Source: Perkinsus olseni (lineage: Eukaryota; Perkinsozoa; Perkinsida). Taken from it: 64,000 nucleotides of DNA. A model generated the notes under the pieces. The model searched no databases and had not been told where the DNA came from. It saw nothing but the letters and a program-made list of their open reading frames with translations. The DNA lies in assembly GCA_013115125.1 (NCBI GenBank), contig JABANN010000064.1, forward strand, positions 1 to 64,000, given 5' to 3'. Of this stretch, positions 53,351 through 64,000 are shown in pieces (the first letter of the stretch is position 1; each line of letters opens with the position of its first letter). The translations under genes were made by a program, and so were the position numbers.

Positions 53351-56300
53351 ATGTCGGTCGCTACTGCCACACGTCCTATTCCCTCCAACCCCAACTCCTC
53401 GAGAGAGTCGACGCTTCGAAATAACGGAGTGAGATCCTCCCTTGCACGACATGCAGCCAGGTCGAGTCACAATGCTTTGCGGGACTCGGCAGACGGCATT
53501 AACAACTGTGAGAGCAGAGAAATTGGCCATGGCTCGGCGAGCGTCCCGCGGTCGCTTTGTCCGATCATGTTCGGTACTCTACACCTATCTAGTAGCACTC
53601 GGGTTCTTGATCTCTGCTCTTGAAGGCGGCCAAGGCCATTCGAATAGGGGAGGCCTCCTTGACTCGTTCTTCTAGGCACGACCCTGACTGCCAATAGTAG
53701 TGTCTTGGACGGGACTTCCCTCGACTTCTCCCAAACGTTCAATGGTGGACTCCCTGCCGATACCTCGGTCGGAGCTCCCAATGCAGCCGGAGCTCCTGGC
53801 ACAAGAAGGTTCTCTGCTATGCAAGAACGCCTGCTAAACGCGGGTATTCAGTTCTTTCACAGGTGAGACAACTTGCGTTCGTTGATATCGCTGCCTTGGA
53901 GCTGTCCGTATGTCGTTGGTCAGGCACATACGTACTGATAACGAAGTATTGCGACGAATGAAGACCAACGAGATGTTTCAGCTCTTCTTCGAGCCTCAGT
54001 AGCATCGGAAGGGCCTGGGGTAATAGAGGCAGACGCTATTCAGGTATTACGAAAAGAAGGCCCCGGGAGAGCAGGTCAATTCAGTATTTATCAACAGTGT
54101 ATCGGATCCATCAGCCGTGCATGTCAGCAGCTTCATACTCAGTATACTTCATCAAGGACTATTCTCAGTCAGTGCATTCATTGTCTCTATCATGTAGTAT
54201 TCTCGCAGTGATTTCGAGACAGCGGTCGTGTGAGGGACTTCGATGCTTCTTAGTTATCTGTCGAGGTTCAAGGAGGCTACTCAAATATCATTGCATGCAA
54301 GTATGGTACTGAGAGTCGGGAGTCATACTTCGTACTGGTTGAACTATAGGTACGTGGAGACCTCTATTTTTAACGTCGCTTCTCATCGCCGATAAAATGT
54401 GGGAGGACAAGCCTGTGCGCAACTCCAGCTTGGCGAAACTATTCCCAGTGCTCTCGAATGCAGAGCTCAATCGAATGGAGAACAAGTTCCTGTTGAAGAT
54501 CAGGTCGGTTCAGCCGTGGTCTTTACTGGTTCGAACTTCCGCTGTGTGGATGAGAAGGTTCAACGTTCAAGTGAAGTCCGACCTGTTCACGTCATTCTGC
54601 GAGAAACTCCTCCAAGAGAACATCTCGACTGAGATTTCTCGTTGTGTGTCGGGCTCTGAATATGCGGCAGCATTTGCCGAGGTAGGCGTTCGTCGCTCAA
54701 AATTTGAATGCTTACTCTTTGAATATTGCGCGGGGTCTCTTCAGGATGAGAGTGTTGTAATCAAGCAGCAGCACCTACCTCAAACTGCTGCTGCTGCCGT
54801 AACGAACCCTCCTGAGCTGCATCACCCGGCGATACCACAGGCGAATACGGGTTATAACAGCAGTCTATTGCGCCTTGGTCATAATTACACGTTCGTCCTA
54901 GGTGTTGTACACCATGCGACTGCAGCTCAGAGAGAGCCCTCCCGAGGCCCTCTCGGATATATTACGGCGCCAGCTATGGACTACTTCATACCTCGGAGGC
55001 CGACTATGACCGCTGCATCGACCTCCTCGTCGGTGCGAAGTAGCAGTATCCCGGCCGGAAGCGAAGCCGGGAGCATGTCCTCGAGAGTGCACGCGGTCAC
55101 AGAAGGTAGAAGGGCTCTAGAGGAGGAGTCAAGTTGAAGCTCCGTGAATACCCCTGCCTTATTGCTTTCAGGATGCTACCGTACAGGGGGTTACATAGGC
55201 GGTCTCCCAACGAGCTCTCGGCAGTATACACCGATCTCGGCTAGAGCTAGTCAAATGGGGATTGCTGCGTCCCAAGGAAGGTCATATTTCCGCTCAGAAA
55301 TCCACAGGAGGCAGCTAGCGCTGCTTCCCGTGTAAGCATAGATATCACTTCCTTCAGCAGGTCTTCGAATGGCTACGACCAGCGGGTCATGTACCAGTCA
55401 CAACCAGTTTCGGGAAGAGCGACTGTTGCTGATCCGAACACAAGTCGGCATGTCTATCCCGCGTCGACTCGGACGTCGCTACCTGCTGGTCTAGCAGGCG
55501 GGCACGTAAGTGAGCTCAATGAATTGGATTCGTTATACACACGAGGAACGTAGTAAGCACATAGAAAGCGCTCCACGATGGGTTCGAACCACCGACCTTG
55601 TGGTTAACAGCCACACGCTCTGCCTACTGAGCTAGCGGAGCCATGAATTGTAAGTATCGAGGATACCCTTGTGAGGTCTCATCTCCTTTCAGTCGCACCG
55701 TGCTCCATCTACACCATCTGGAGCTCAAACGCAGTCCCATTATGCGGTCGTCAATACCCCTGCCGGCCCCCAATACGTCCTACTGCGTCCGTCCGCGGCT
55801 CCGTCTACAAACTCATAGTAAGGCTGCAGACTACGTGTGCTTCGACCGATTCTCGTTGCCTCTGGGCGCATCTCTATCGGAAATATTGGCGGTGTTCAGC
55901 TTTTTCGTTTCGTTTGGCAGCTCAGGGAGGAGTGCGGTAGTATCACAGGAAGGGGCGGCTCCTAGAAGACATTCCATTGCGGCAACGGCCGCATCGCAGC
56001 GACTCTCTACATCGAACAGCGGCCTCGACGGCCAGGTATGAAAGCGCGCGCCCCGGCCGTCGTGATCGAGATGCATGAACTCAGTCCTTCGCAAGTAGCG
56101 GCGCTATGTCCTTTCTACCTCCTGGCGGGCCAGCCACTCCATCCAATGGAGCCGTGAATGGTACTGTAAATTATATACAACTGTTGAGACCTGTGCCGTG
56201 GCAGGTATGGGAGAAGGCCTAACCCGAGGGTCCTCTCAGAATCGACCCCATTCTGCGCCACGGACAGTCGGGATGTATAGGAAACCCGTCCTCATTCAGC

Positions 56301-56516
56301 AGGTAGGCTTGCTCCGAAGAGCGCGAATATGCAAGGTTTTTGCTACAGCCAGCAGCAGTCGAGGCCTTCATGCAGCGGCCATCTACGCCAACTGGTGGCT
56401 ACGTGAGAGCCCCCTCACCCGCTATGGTCGAACAGAGCGAGCAACAGAATGGTCTGGTTCGGGGACGCAGCCCTGCAGCTCCTGTCGTGAGGTACGCAAT
56501 TCCCGCGGAGTTGTAA
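53351..56516 (+). CDS. Cyclin-Y-like protein with Q/P-rich tail
   Basis: Multi-exon gene from the ATG at 53351 (MSVATATRPIPSNPNSS). The cyclin box is encoded from about 53830: RTDNEVLRRMKTNEMFQLFF, YYEKKAPGEQVNSVF, a helix pair, YLSRFKEATQISLHA, then WRPLFLTSLLIADKMWEDK, VRNSSLAKLFPVLSNAE, LNRMENKFLLKI and, across an intron, RFNVQVKSDLFTSFCEKLL. That run is closest to cyclin Y/Pho80-type boxes, partners of Cdk14/16- or Pho85-like kinases. The C-terminal third is Gln/Ser/Pro-rich (NGYDQRVMYQSQPVSGR, then APSTPSGAQTQSHYAVV, ending RYAIPAEL and a TAA at 56514). The intron 55506-55692 harbours a tRNA-Asn gene on the opposite strand. Exons between 54100 and 54360 are approximate. Confidence 0.78.
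55569..55641 (-). tRNA. tRNA-Asn (GTT)
   Basis: Minus-strand cloverleaf of 73 bases: acceptor GCTCCGC/GTGGAGC (one G-T), D stem GCTC/GAGC, anticodon stem TGTGG/CCACA with loop CTGTTAA (anticodon GTT), variable loop AGGTC, T stem GGTGG/CCATC with loop TTCGAAC, discriminator G. It sits wholly inside an intron of the plus-strand cyclin gene. No run of four or more T follows within about 50 bases. Confidence 0.95.
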
Positions 56517-56877
56517 GAGGAAGCACCGGCATGCTCCCATCAGAACCCCCGGCCTGATCATGCCTGGTGGACCATCTGCTCCGCATGTTCTGCGCGGCAG
56601 CTTTGGCGTAAGGCAGTACTAGATAGCAAGATCGTCATGAAAATGACTCTCTGAATCAAAATGCTTTCCATATTTCGATTCTGTTGAATTCTTCGGTATG
56701 GGGTGAGTGCTGGCAACGCACAGCTTGCTTCAGTGCACCGTCCCATTCCTGATGACCGCGTCGAGAAAAGCTGATGATTTGAGGTAATAACCGTCACCAG
56801 GCCTGCTTGGTTGAATGTTGGTCCTGTTGGTGGCAGACAGAGGTGGGCTTCGCAGCTCACGAAGGCATGTGAAGTTG
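56517..56877. other. Intergenic between cyclin and AIDA genes
   Basis: No supported coding. A minus-strand frame covering most of it lacks any family feature. Confidence 0.4.
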
Positions 56878-58544
56878 ATGGCTGGGGACAAATAGTGGAG
56901 GCCCAAGAAGGGTGCTTGGATGGGCTTTGTCCTAGCCTACCTCCTGTGTCAGATACAGGAAGCTAGCGGTGGACATGGCCGAGGCTCGGGGCCAGGTGGC
57001 CGTGAGCTCGTCGGACCAGGAGATCACAAGGAAAATCATATTGTGCCTGAGGTGCCCTCTGTAGTGGCGGGCTTTCGCGTTGGTTGGAGAAGGCAAAAGG
57101 AGACGTTTCGTAGGATCTCTGCTAGTCCTTCTATCTCAGCGCCCGGCTGGAGACCTTGACGGCTTCTGCTGTACGTAGCCGTCACACGAGCATGACAGCA
57201 GCCGACTTGAAGTCCCTAGAGCCAGGTCCGCATTATCTACTGGCTGCGTCATTCATTACTAGCCGCGCCTCAGTTCTCCTCTCACTCTTCCTCCCTGCGG
57301 CCGCCAACCCATATGCAGCACCCGAAAAGTTCCCTGTGTCGGCGACCAAGTGAGCCGCTGGAAGCTCAAGCGATATCGTTTTCTTACCACTGGAGTTGGC
57401 AGTTTTCGGACACTCCGAACGGGAAGGATTGCTCAGGTACCAGAACGCTTCCCCGATAATCGAGGAGGGCTCCGCTAAACATGCCGTTGACTTCACTCAG
57501 CGGGACGTGTCAGATTTCCACCAAAGCCATGCAGCGCTGACCGAAGTTGCTGGTGGTCCCTCCTGCGTAGCTCCTGGCTCATTCAGCGTCCATCTTGAAG
57601 GTACAGTGGTCGCGATTCGTGTTGAAGGTTGGGGGCTGAAAGATGCTCAGACCTATGTCGATCCCATAACCACAGTATCGGTTGTAGGTGAGGGTCGTTG
57701 CTGATGTTAGCCTTAGTGGTAACCTTGGTCATCAGATCCCGACCAACGTGTCATTTGCTCGGTGGACACCCACATAAGCAAAGAAAGGCGGGTCAACCAC
57801 GTGTTATTCGAGGAAAGGGTCTATCTGGCCGTTAGTCTAGAGGAAATGCAGAGAACTCGTGAGTGCCCAGTTCCCTAGGGTTCCCACTATCCACGTGCGA
57901 AGGGATTATTGCGGTTCCTTACGTGTAGAGCCGCGGTGGACCACCGATCTCTTGTGTTGATCTCGCGACGTGCGTGAAATTTTTGAATTTGCGTCTGACA
58001 GCGTGTCCGAGTGGTTAAGGAGGTGGACTAGAAATCCACTGGGCTCTGCCCGCGCAGGTTCGAATCCTGCCGCTGTCGTTAGAGACGTTTTTGTTCATTT
58101 TTATAGGTAGCGCCATATTTTTTGAATTCAAACACTACAAACCCAAGAAAAAGAAGGTGTCAACGAGGTAAGCCTCATTATCTCTCCGTCGAAAAGAAGC
58201 GAGGCAATCGCATGGTGGAAAGTCGAATGCTTCTGCGCCATGGGCCATGGCGCTTGATTGCCGTGAGCAGGTGCTGGTCCTTCATGGATCTCCAAGAAAT
58301 CAAGCCGGACGAGGAAACAGTTCTCGAAATGTGAGAGTACTCGCACTCTGCTGCAGCTTCCTGGTTGTTTCGTTGTTCATGTCGTGCCGCGCTTGGCCAA
58401 TAAGCCATCCCCGTTGGGAGCTGCTGACGATATGTTTGTGTTGTCAGATACCACAAGCCGACTGATTTACGGAAGAAGAAATTGAAGCTGCACTCAGTCA
58501 AAAAACTCTACCTGCACATCTTCATTAGTCTGATAACAAGGTGA
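56878..58544 (+). CDS. AIDA-like protein with C-terminal C2 domain
   Basis: Homolog of axin interactor, dorsalization-associated. N-terminal helical exons: KLAVDMAEARGQVAVSSS, DQEITRKIILCLR (56970-57060), ADLKSLEP (57195), then NPYAAPEKFPV. The C2 part: GTVVAIRVEGWGLKDAQTY, VDPITTVSVV (57600-57690), THISKERRVNHVLFEERVYL, SAIFFEFKHYKPKKKK, CWSFMDLQEIKPDEETVLE, YHKPTDLRKKKLKL and LYLHIFISLITR with the stop at 58542-58544. The end closely follows animal AIDA (FFEFKHYKPKK...ELYKKPTDFKRKKL). C2 (AIDA-type) domains bind acidic phospholipids. The intron 57859-58106 contains a complete tRNA-Ser gene. The exact start is unsure. Confidence 0.85.
57997..58078 (+). tRNA. tRNA-Ser (AGA)
   Basis: 82-base class II tRNA: acceptor GACAGCG/CGCTGTC, anticodon stem GTGGA/TCCAC with loop CTAGAAA (anticodon AGA), long variable arm with GGGC/GCCC, T stem GCAGG/CCTGC with loop TTCGAAT, discriminator G. 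A TTTTT run at about 58088 can terminate RNA polymerase III. Located in the last-but-two intron of the AIDA-like gene, same strand. Confidence 0.97.
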
Positions 58545-58549
58545 CGGTA

Positions 58550-58810
58550 ATGGTCGCCACAGCATGCGCCGTGCGTGGTCGTAGTCGTATCCCGCCGTCG
58601 GATTCAGCAGTCTATGCACCGAAGATGTGGAGTTCTAGTGGGGCGGAGATGGGTGGCGATGTCTCGATGTTTCCTATAAGACTGGCTGTGGAAGATTCTT
58701 GGGATCTGTTGGGGAGCGGCGAATACGCCCTGGACTCTATTCTGCATAGTTTTTTGAGGTGCTCAGACTATCGCCCACGATGTCTGGCACTATCCGGGAT
58801 CGTGATGTAA
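58550..58810 (+). CDS. Short frame downstream of AIDA, unassigned
   Basis: ATG at 58550, six bases after the AIDA stop; 86 codons with no domain I recognise. Further open segments to about 58980 (VVILDAAQVGQRWKQNIF) suggest it may be the first exon of a small gene, or 3' sequence of AIDA. Uncertain. Confidence 0.3.
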   Translation: MVATACAVRGRSRIPPSDSAVYAPKMWSSSGAEMGGDVSMFPIRLAVEDSWDLLGSGEYALDSILHSFLRCSDYRPRCLALSGIVM

Positions 58811-59124
58811 CTGGGAGGCCTCGCACGTTGAGTAATACTGGGTGGCGGACGACGGAGTGGTGATTCTGGATGCTGCTCAGGTGGGACAGCGATGGAAGCA
58901 GAATATTTTTTACACGAATCTGAAGGGCCCAGCCAAGGCCAGCATGAAGCGGTACTGGGTGGAGGCTTCGATGTTGTAACATTTGGCCTTCTTCCAGGCG
59001 CGCCAGCATAAGGAATCCCGAGAGAGATTCCCGAGAGAGAATAGTAGTCAGGGACATAGGAGAAATCCCGTTAGCCATCAACCCTACCCACAGTCGTGGT
59101 TGTGTGGGTCTTTGTATCACCAGG

Positions 59125-61011
59125 CTTCTACTTTAGGCGAGTATGACGAGTCCCTCCTCACGAAGGATCAGAGCTATCGAAACGGCCCAGTGCGGTTCGT
59201 TGTTTTGCTTTTCCAGTCCCTGGTGCTCATGGGGCTCACCTACAACTATGATATGTGCAGCGCCACACGGAACGTACCAACACCCCTCCTCACCGCTCCT
59301 GCCACTTCCGCCAGCGCTTGAAGGCTAGGTACTGGTAGAGACACTAGGCATAACTGATACGGGATACGGGGTTATCTCGGGCGTGTACGCCTATCCTAAT
59401 GTTATCCTACCACTCTTCGGCGGGCTGCTCATAGATATCGTGGGGGTAGTAACGATTAACCTAGTCCGAATCTCCGATCCTCATGCTCTTGGTCCAGGTT
59501 CAACGTTCTATGATTCTTTTCGTTTCAATCAATTTTACCGGTACTGTCATATATGCTCTGGGGTTGCACATGCGTTCTTTCACGGTCCTTGTTATTGGGA
59601 GGGCAATATTCGGCATGGGTGGAGAGAGTCTTAACGTCTCCAATAGTAATAAGAAGCACTCGCTGATCGCCGGAGGCTCCCGCTACTACAGGACCCTAGG
59701 TACCATTATGACCCACTGGTTTCGCGGCAAGGAGTTGGCCTTCGCTCTGGGGTCCTCGTTGACGCTTTCGAGACTTGGCAGTGTCCTGGTGCTCAACACT
59801 CAACCCGTGTTCGTCCGGAACTGGGGTGTTTTCTCTGGGGCGCTAGCTGGCGTCTGCATGGCCGGTGTTAGTAAGTATCAAAGCCAACCATTCTCGGCGA
59901 AGAGGCCTCCCTGCACAGGCGTTACGTCAGCCGTTCTTACCTGCATTATCGACCGTCAAGCCAACAGTTACGATAAGGCGAAGCATATCACAGGAGCGGA
60001 AGACGTACTTTTAGACGCTGCAACTCGACTGTTCTAACACCCTTTGGTCAGGATACCAAGTCAGGAGATCGCGGTGTACAATTGAGCGACGTGAAGAGCT
60101 TCGGGAGAATGTTCTGGTGCCTCGCCCTCAGCTGTGTCGTCTCCTACATGTCGATATTCCCCTTCTATCAGGCAGGGCCTCTGTCCACCACGACCTGTGC
60201 TTCACCTTCTCTTCAGGTTGTGGCCCCGGCGTATCTTCAGTCCGATGCGCACTTTGGCTTTGACTTGAAGACCACGAATGCTATCAATTCCATCCCTACA
60301 ATGCTAGGAGCGGTCCTATCCCCCTTCATGAGCATCTACATAGACAGACGAGGCCAGCGCCCCAAACTCATGGTTTGGGCCTGCGCCTTGCTGCTAGTGA
60401 CGCACGTGTCACTCATCATTTTTCCGCGATGTCCCCACTGCGGTTCTGTAGCATTCTTTTTCGTTCTCATGGGTGTATCTATCTGTTTGTATGGCGCTGT
60501 TATCTGGGCATGCATCCCCTTCACGGTCCCTCCACGTTCGGTAGGGGCTGCCTTCGGGCTCACGTTTGCCCTCCAGAACTGCGGCCAGGCCATAGCTCCC
60601 ACTATACTGGAGTTCCTCCATCAGGAGTCGGGAGATTTCATATGGCCTTTCGCTTGTCTAGCGTTTTGGGCTGCTATTGGGTTGTGCATATCCCTCTATC
60701 TCAAGAGAATCGACAGAAGCACACAGACGGGCCTCTTCCTGCCCTGCCCAGAGAAGTTGGCAGAGCAACTCGCGTGCTCACCAGTAGGCAACACATGGTA
60801 CCCTTCGCAGCTTCGATGTTCCACGCTTCAGGTTTACTACTTCGACTCTCCTACTACTGAGGCCATCGCCACCCCAATGCCTAGCACCACAGCAGCAGTG
60901 GTCATGCCTGACGTGTACGTGAGGAGAGTGCAGGGCTACCTGTCATCACCAAGGAGCAACATGCAGTTCCGCCGAGCTTATTACTCCCGGCTTGGACTAG
61001 GGCATTCGTGA
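59125..61011 (+). CDS. MFSD1-like transporter (major facilitator)
   Basis: Twelve-span carrier of the MFSD1 group; the animal protein exports dipeptides from lysosomes. First span region: RFVVLLFQSLVLMGLTYNYD (59190-59255). Next exons: GVISGVYAYPNVILPLFGG, LLIDIVGVVTINLVR, TVIYALGLHMRSFTVLVIG, RAIFGMGGESLNVS, MTHWFRGKELAFALGSSL, TLSRLGSVLVLN. A large final exon (60080-61011) gives SDVKSFGRMFWCLALSCVV, FGFDLKTTNAINSIPTML, SPFMSIYIDRRGQRP, SICLYGAVIWACIPFTVP and GAAFGLTFALQNCGQAIAPT, all in MFSD1 order. A C-terminal hydrophilic tail of about 80 residues ends at 61011. The start codon is unresolved; the frame is open upstream of 59130 and an acceptor lies near 59130. Confidence 0.85.
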
Positions 61012-61704
61012 TGACGGCCTTGTTGACGGTGTTAATGATCTACTACTGCTACTATCACTGAAGCCCACTGAACTAACACTAACACTAGAGAAGTGACGAT
61101 ATGTTCCGTGCTGGAATCGATTGTCCATAAGAATGATGTAGTCAGTTCTGTTAGCGCTGTAGTAGTAACACATTTCATAATTTATCCATCTCAACCACTG
61201 GTAGTTTGGTTTGCTGCGTACACAGTCGTACCACACCAGCATGTAATTTCCACGTTCGTACAACCCCCCCCCCCCTTCCCACTTGGAGCACAACAAAGAA
61301 CCATCAATGGAAGCTAGTACTGCATTCAGTGCTGCTGGCTCGCGGAGAGCATGAATCCTTCAGTCTCATGAATTTTCTCCCTGAGCGGATGCGACTTCAT
61401 TTTCGCTGTCATCACCCTCGGCTCCTCCAGCGACTGTCGTCGTCGCGCGTGCTCCCATGCTTTCGAAGCCGTTGGACACAGCGCTAGGCTGTGGTGATGG
61501 GTACGGTACCTGGTTGTGGTATTAATTTCATCTTGCTGCATTTGAATAGTTCTTTACGGGGGAGGGCGTTCCCTGAGGGGATGTGCTTGGCAGGGGAGGT
61601 GTTGGTGAGGGCGAACACGACCGCATTGGCTCCAACACAAGGGGTGGGTATTCGTCTGGCCTGAGACCCGGACTGATGAATAGACGAACCCGAGGGAACC
61701 TACG
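61012..61704. other. Intergenic with poly-C tract
   Basis: A run of twelve or thirteen C at about 61264-61276; otherwise nothing coding that I can support. Confidence 0.45.
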
Positions 61705-63051
61705 CTAGACGCCTGGCCCGCGGCTCCCACAACTGCGGAACACAGCCGTCGTTGGACGAAAGGTTACCACAGAACCTAAACTGCATGGGAATGAGCCCAT
61801 AGAGATGTACCAGGCCGCTGACCCAGTCATGTAAAGCGGTGGTGCACCAGGACTAGCTGCTGGGGAGAGCCCTGGGGAGGGCTGCCTCCCGCTCTCGTCA
61901 CTAGACGGGCTAATCACCCCACTACCGCTACCTCCAGGGGGCATGTAGCTCTGTAAACTGGGGGAACGTCTTCGGTTCTGGTACGGGACTGAGTAGAGGG
62001 GTCGAGGCTGGGATCGAAGATTGAAGGACTCGTACCATGGTTAGCCATCGCAGTGGAGGGCTGAGGGTGGTTGAATTGTGGCTGAGGGTAGGCGGGTTGC
62101 ACGTCCATTGATCGATAAGGCTGACCCGGGGGTGATGGCTGTCGATAGTAACCAGGCGGAAGAGGGTGCCCATTAGCCTGTGGAGGGGAGCCCGTCCCCA
62201 CTAATCGTGCCGTCTTCAACTCACGACGGGCGGTGGCCATGGGCTCTGGGCTGCCATTGAGCTTGCCTGCTGTACTCCGGTGAGGTACATGGACAGCTGA
62301 TTGGCCTGCTCCTGTACCAAATCACCCAGTCGCTAGCACCATCGTGGCGTGGGGGCTCACGTCAAATGACCTCGCCGATGCAATGAGGGTAGCCATTGCA
62401 GTGAGCGCTGTCGTGTCGCCTGTGAAGTAACCATCCGCAGACGACGAGAGAGGCGTGCCCTTACTACCACTGCAAGCCAGGCGCACAGCAAGGGTTCGGT
62501 CAGGGGTGGAGAGCTTGCCAGCATTGTGAAGTTCCGCTGTTGCTCGGAACACATAGCTCATGGTGGAGTCGGTGATGACCCCTTCAGGAGTCTGACCTGA
62601 GGACCAGCCGTGTCGGCGTGCAGGCCTCAAGGCTGCTGCTCACAAGCTGTTGAAGGTGTGGTAGTAACGCCATGTTTGCCGCCTGGAGCCCCAGCGTGTC
62701 TATTGCCACGCCGACTGGCGGGAATCCCAGCCCGAGTGAGTCCATTAGGAGTTGCTCGTATACCTGTACGAGAGCTGGCGATTATCAGCTGTGGTTTGAG
62801 GCCCACCGTTAATGCTGCTAGCAGGGCTTGAGGCTGGTGACGGGTACTCCGACACGCTCGTATCCAACAACGAGTTGTACCTCTACAACGACACCCCTAG
62901 TGCAAGCCGTAGAAAAATGAAGTTAATGTGGATCAATTGCGGTTCACGCTTTAGCAACAGTTACTGTGGCGGACAGCTCTTCCTCCTCGGGTATGGGTGG
63001 TGTGCCCATCAATGGCGATCTAGACAGGAGCATGCAGCCGGAAGGTCCCAT
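61705..63051 (-). CDS. Pro/Ser/Gln-rich protein, unassigned
   Basis: The minus-strand ATG at 63051 (MGPSGCMLLSRSPLMG) leads to GTPPIPEEEELSA and a GTAACT donor. Later exons: VYEQLLMDSLGLGFPPVG, VAIDTLGLQAANMALL, PHLQQLVSSSLEACTPTR (62780-62610), then TPEGVITDSTMSYVFRATAE, LHNAGKLSTPDRTLAV, TALTAMATLIASARSFDV (62590-62330), QEQANQLSMYLTGVQQ, and a low-complexity tail (GHPLPPGYYRQPSPPG, QPAYPQPQFNHPQPST, PSPGLSPAASPGAPP). A helical core followed by a Pro/Gln tail suggests a nuclear or RNA-related adaptor, but I recognise no family. Confidence 0.5.
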
Positions 63052-63501
63052 GATGATAGACAACACACCCAGCACTATTTGGCTCACACACAAAGCCTAA
63101 GTAGGCGCACTTTGCCTTGTCGATATCTCAGCACAGTGTCAATCATGCGCTGATACGTGGATGTTGATCGATGAGAGAGGACAGCGAGCTTAGTTGTACC
63201 CGCTCGGGCGAGCGCTATTTGAATTTACGGCTGCCTTCAGCCAACGAGGGAAGCTCTTCCAAGGAACCTTTTAAATCAGCATGGTGTCGATGGAGTTCTA
63301 GGTAACCGTTGGTTCATTATATCATGTATAATGGGAATGCCTATGACTGAGAGGTTTGGGTCTTTTCTCGAGCCCCAGCATGTAGCGTTAAGCTGCTTGA
63401 ATCCGCCGCCTCGTAGCCTGTGATGGGACGAGTGAAGTCACGGTGGTATTGTCGTTACTGTAGTGTTTGCTTGACTCCCCTTCCTATTTACTGCGTCCAT
63501 A
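63052..63501. other. Intergenic
   Basis: Between a minus-strand and a plus-strand gene; nothing supported apart from the leader of the next gene. Confidence 0.4.
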
Positions 63502-64000
63502 ATGGTCACAGTATCCCCGAAATGTGTCGCATGGTCGTTCTTGGCCCAAATCACCTTCGGTATCGTCAACTTCCTCATTTCCTACACCAATCTCCCCGGT
63601 GTTGACCCCTGGGCCGTCATTGGTTGGATCTGGCTCACCTCCGGCATCATTGGGATCGTTGTGGGCATCTATTTCTGGTACGTTTTTATCCATCATCTTA
63701 TCCTCGTTTAATAACCAAATCGCTTTCTTCAGGTGGAACCTTGGTGCGATGTTCTTCACCGATGAGCAAATGAAGGCTGCCGAGACCTACAAGCAATTGA
63801 ATGACCAGCTCCTTCCTCAGGAGTTGCCTCCTAACCGTTTGACCCTAGGCGCCAAAATCCTTACCATCATCGGAGGTAACGTCATCCCTCCCCGAGTTGC
63901 CGTTGATTTACCTTTCATTACTCAGGTATGTGCGTCGGCTGGTCCCAATTGATGATGAAGTGGGCCTTCGCTACGGACCCCAAGTCCACTGGTCCCTTGA
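63502..64000 (+). CDS. Membrane protein, 5' part (runs off window)
   Basis: The ATG at 63502 (MVTVSPKCVAWSF) opens exon 1 to 63677, which encodes two spans (around FLAQITFGIVNFLISY and AVIGWIWLTSGIIGIVVGIYFW). A phase-2 intron of 55 bases (63678-63732) follows, then an exon with NLGAMFFTDEQMKAAETY, NRLTLGAKILTIIGG and PPRVAVDLPFITQ, and a GTATGT donor at 63928. The rest lies beyond the window. No family recognised. Confidence 0.6.

Noticed and set aside
1-64000. CRISPR arrays, insertion sequences, bacterial operons, rRNA genes
   Set aside because: No spaced direct repeats, transposase motifs, Shine-Dalgarno-linked gene strings or rRNA cores were seen; the introns show a eukaryotic nuclear origin.

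Overview
This is a gene-dense nuclear segment of a protist, not a bacterium. Most genes are chopped into exons of 40-250 bases by short GT-AG introns (about 41-130 bases). Both strands are used, there are no operons, and several start codons lie just after a pyrimidine-AG acceptor, as expected for spliced-leader trans-splicing. The gene set (malate:quinone oxidoreductase, battenin-like and MFSD1-like transporters, AIDA, a heptatricopeptide-type repeat protein) and balanced GC suggest an alveolate, most likely a perkinsid such as Perkinsus. That assignment is inference; no marker gene was searched.

Layout. 0.7-2.8 kb: two copies of a tiny EGF-TM gene family (third copy at 14.2 kb). 3.6-4.1 kb: a broken copy of the battenin gene of 17.3 kb. 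4.2-7.8 kb: a 21-exon dynamin. 8.5-10.5 kb: the PC-repeat half of APC1. 10.7-13.0 kb: mitochondrial malate:quinone oxidoreductase, 14 exons. 14.7-16 kb: CDC25-type phosphatase. 17.3-18.6 kb: intronless battenin/CLN3. 20.2-22.7 kb: VPS9-domain protein. 22.7-23.5 kb: multi-pass membrane protein. 23.6-25.8 kb: threonine synthase, 16 exons. 27.0-32.3 kb (minus): two intronless TmpA-like membrane reductases sharing a converted 3' half, with long perfect hairpins either side of the second. 33.7-43.5 kb (mostly minus): small TM protein, lariat debranching enzyme, PPPDE peptidase, TilS-like PP-loop protein and unassigned genes. 44-45.3 kb: two MGC-acylated small proteins. 45.9-51.1 kb: helical-repeat organellar RNA protein. 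53.4-56.5 kb: cyclin-Y-like gene with tRNA-Asn antisense in an intron. 56.9-58.5 kb: AIDA with tRNA-Ser in an intron. 59.1-61.0 kb: MFSD1-like transporter. 61.7-63.1 kb: P/S-rich protein (minus). 63.5 kb-end: start of a TM protein.

Themes. Cell-cycle control (APC1, CDC25, cyclin), endolysosomal membranes (dynamin, VPS9, battenin, MFSD1) and RNA processing (Dbr1, TilS-like, helical-repeat protein) recur, but neighbours are not arranged in pathways. Exon coordinates were worked out by hand from splice signals, reading phase and family conservation; where phase and homology both agreed I give every exon.
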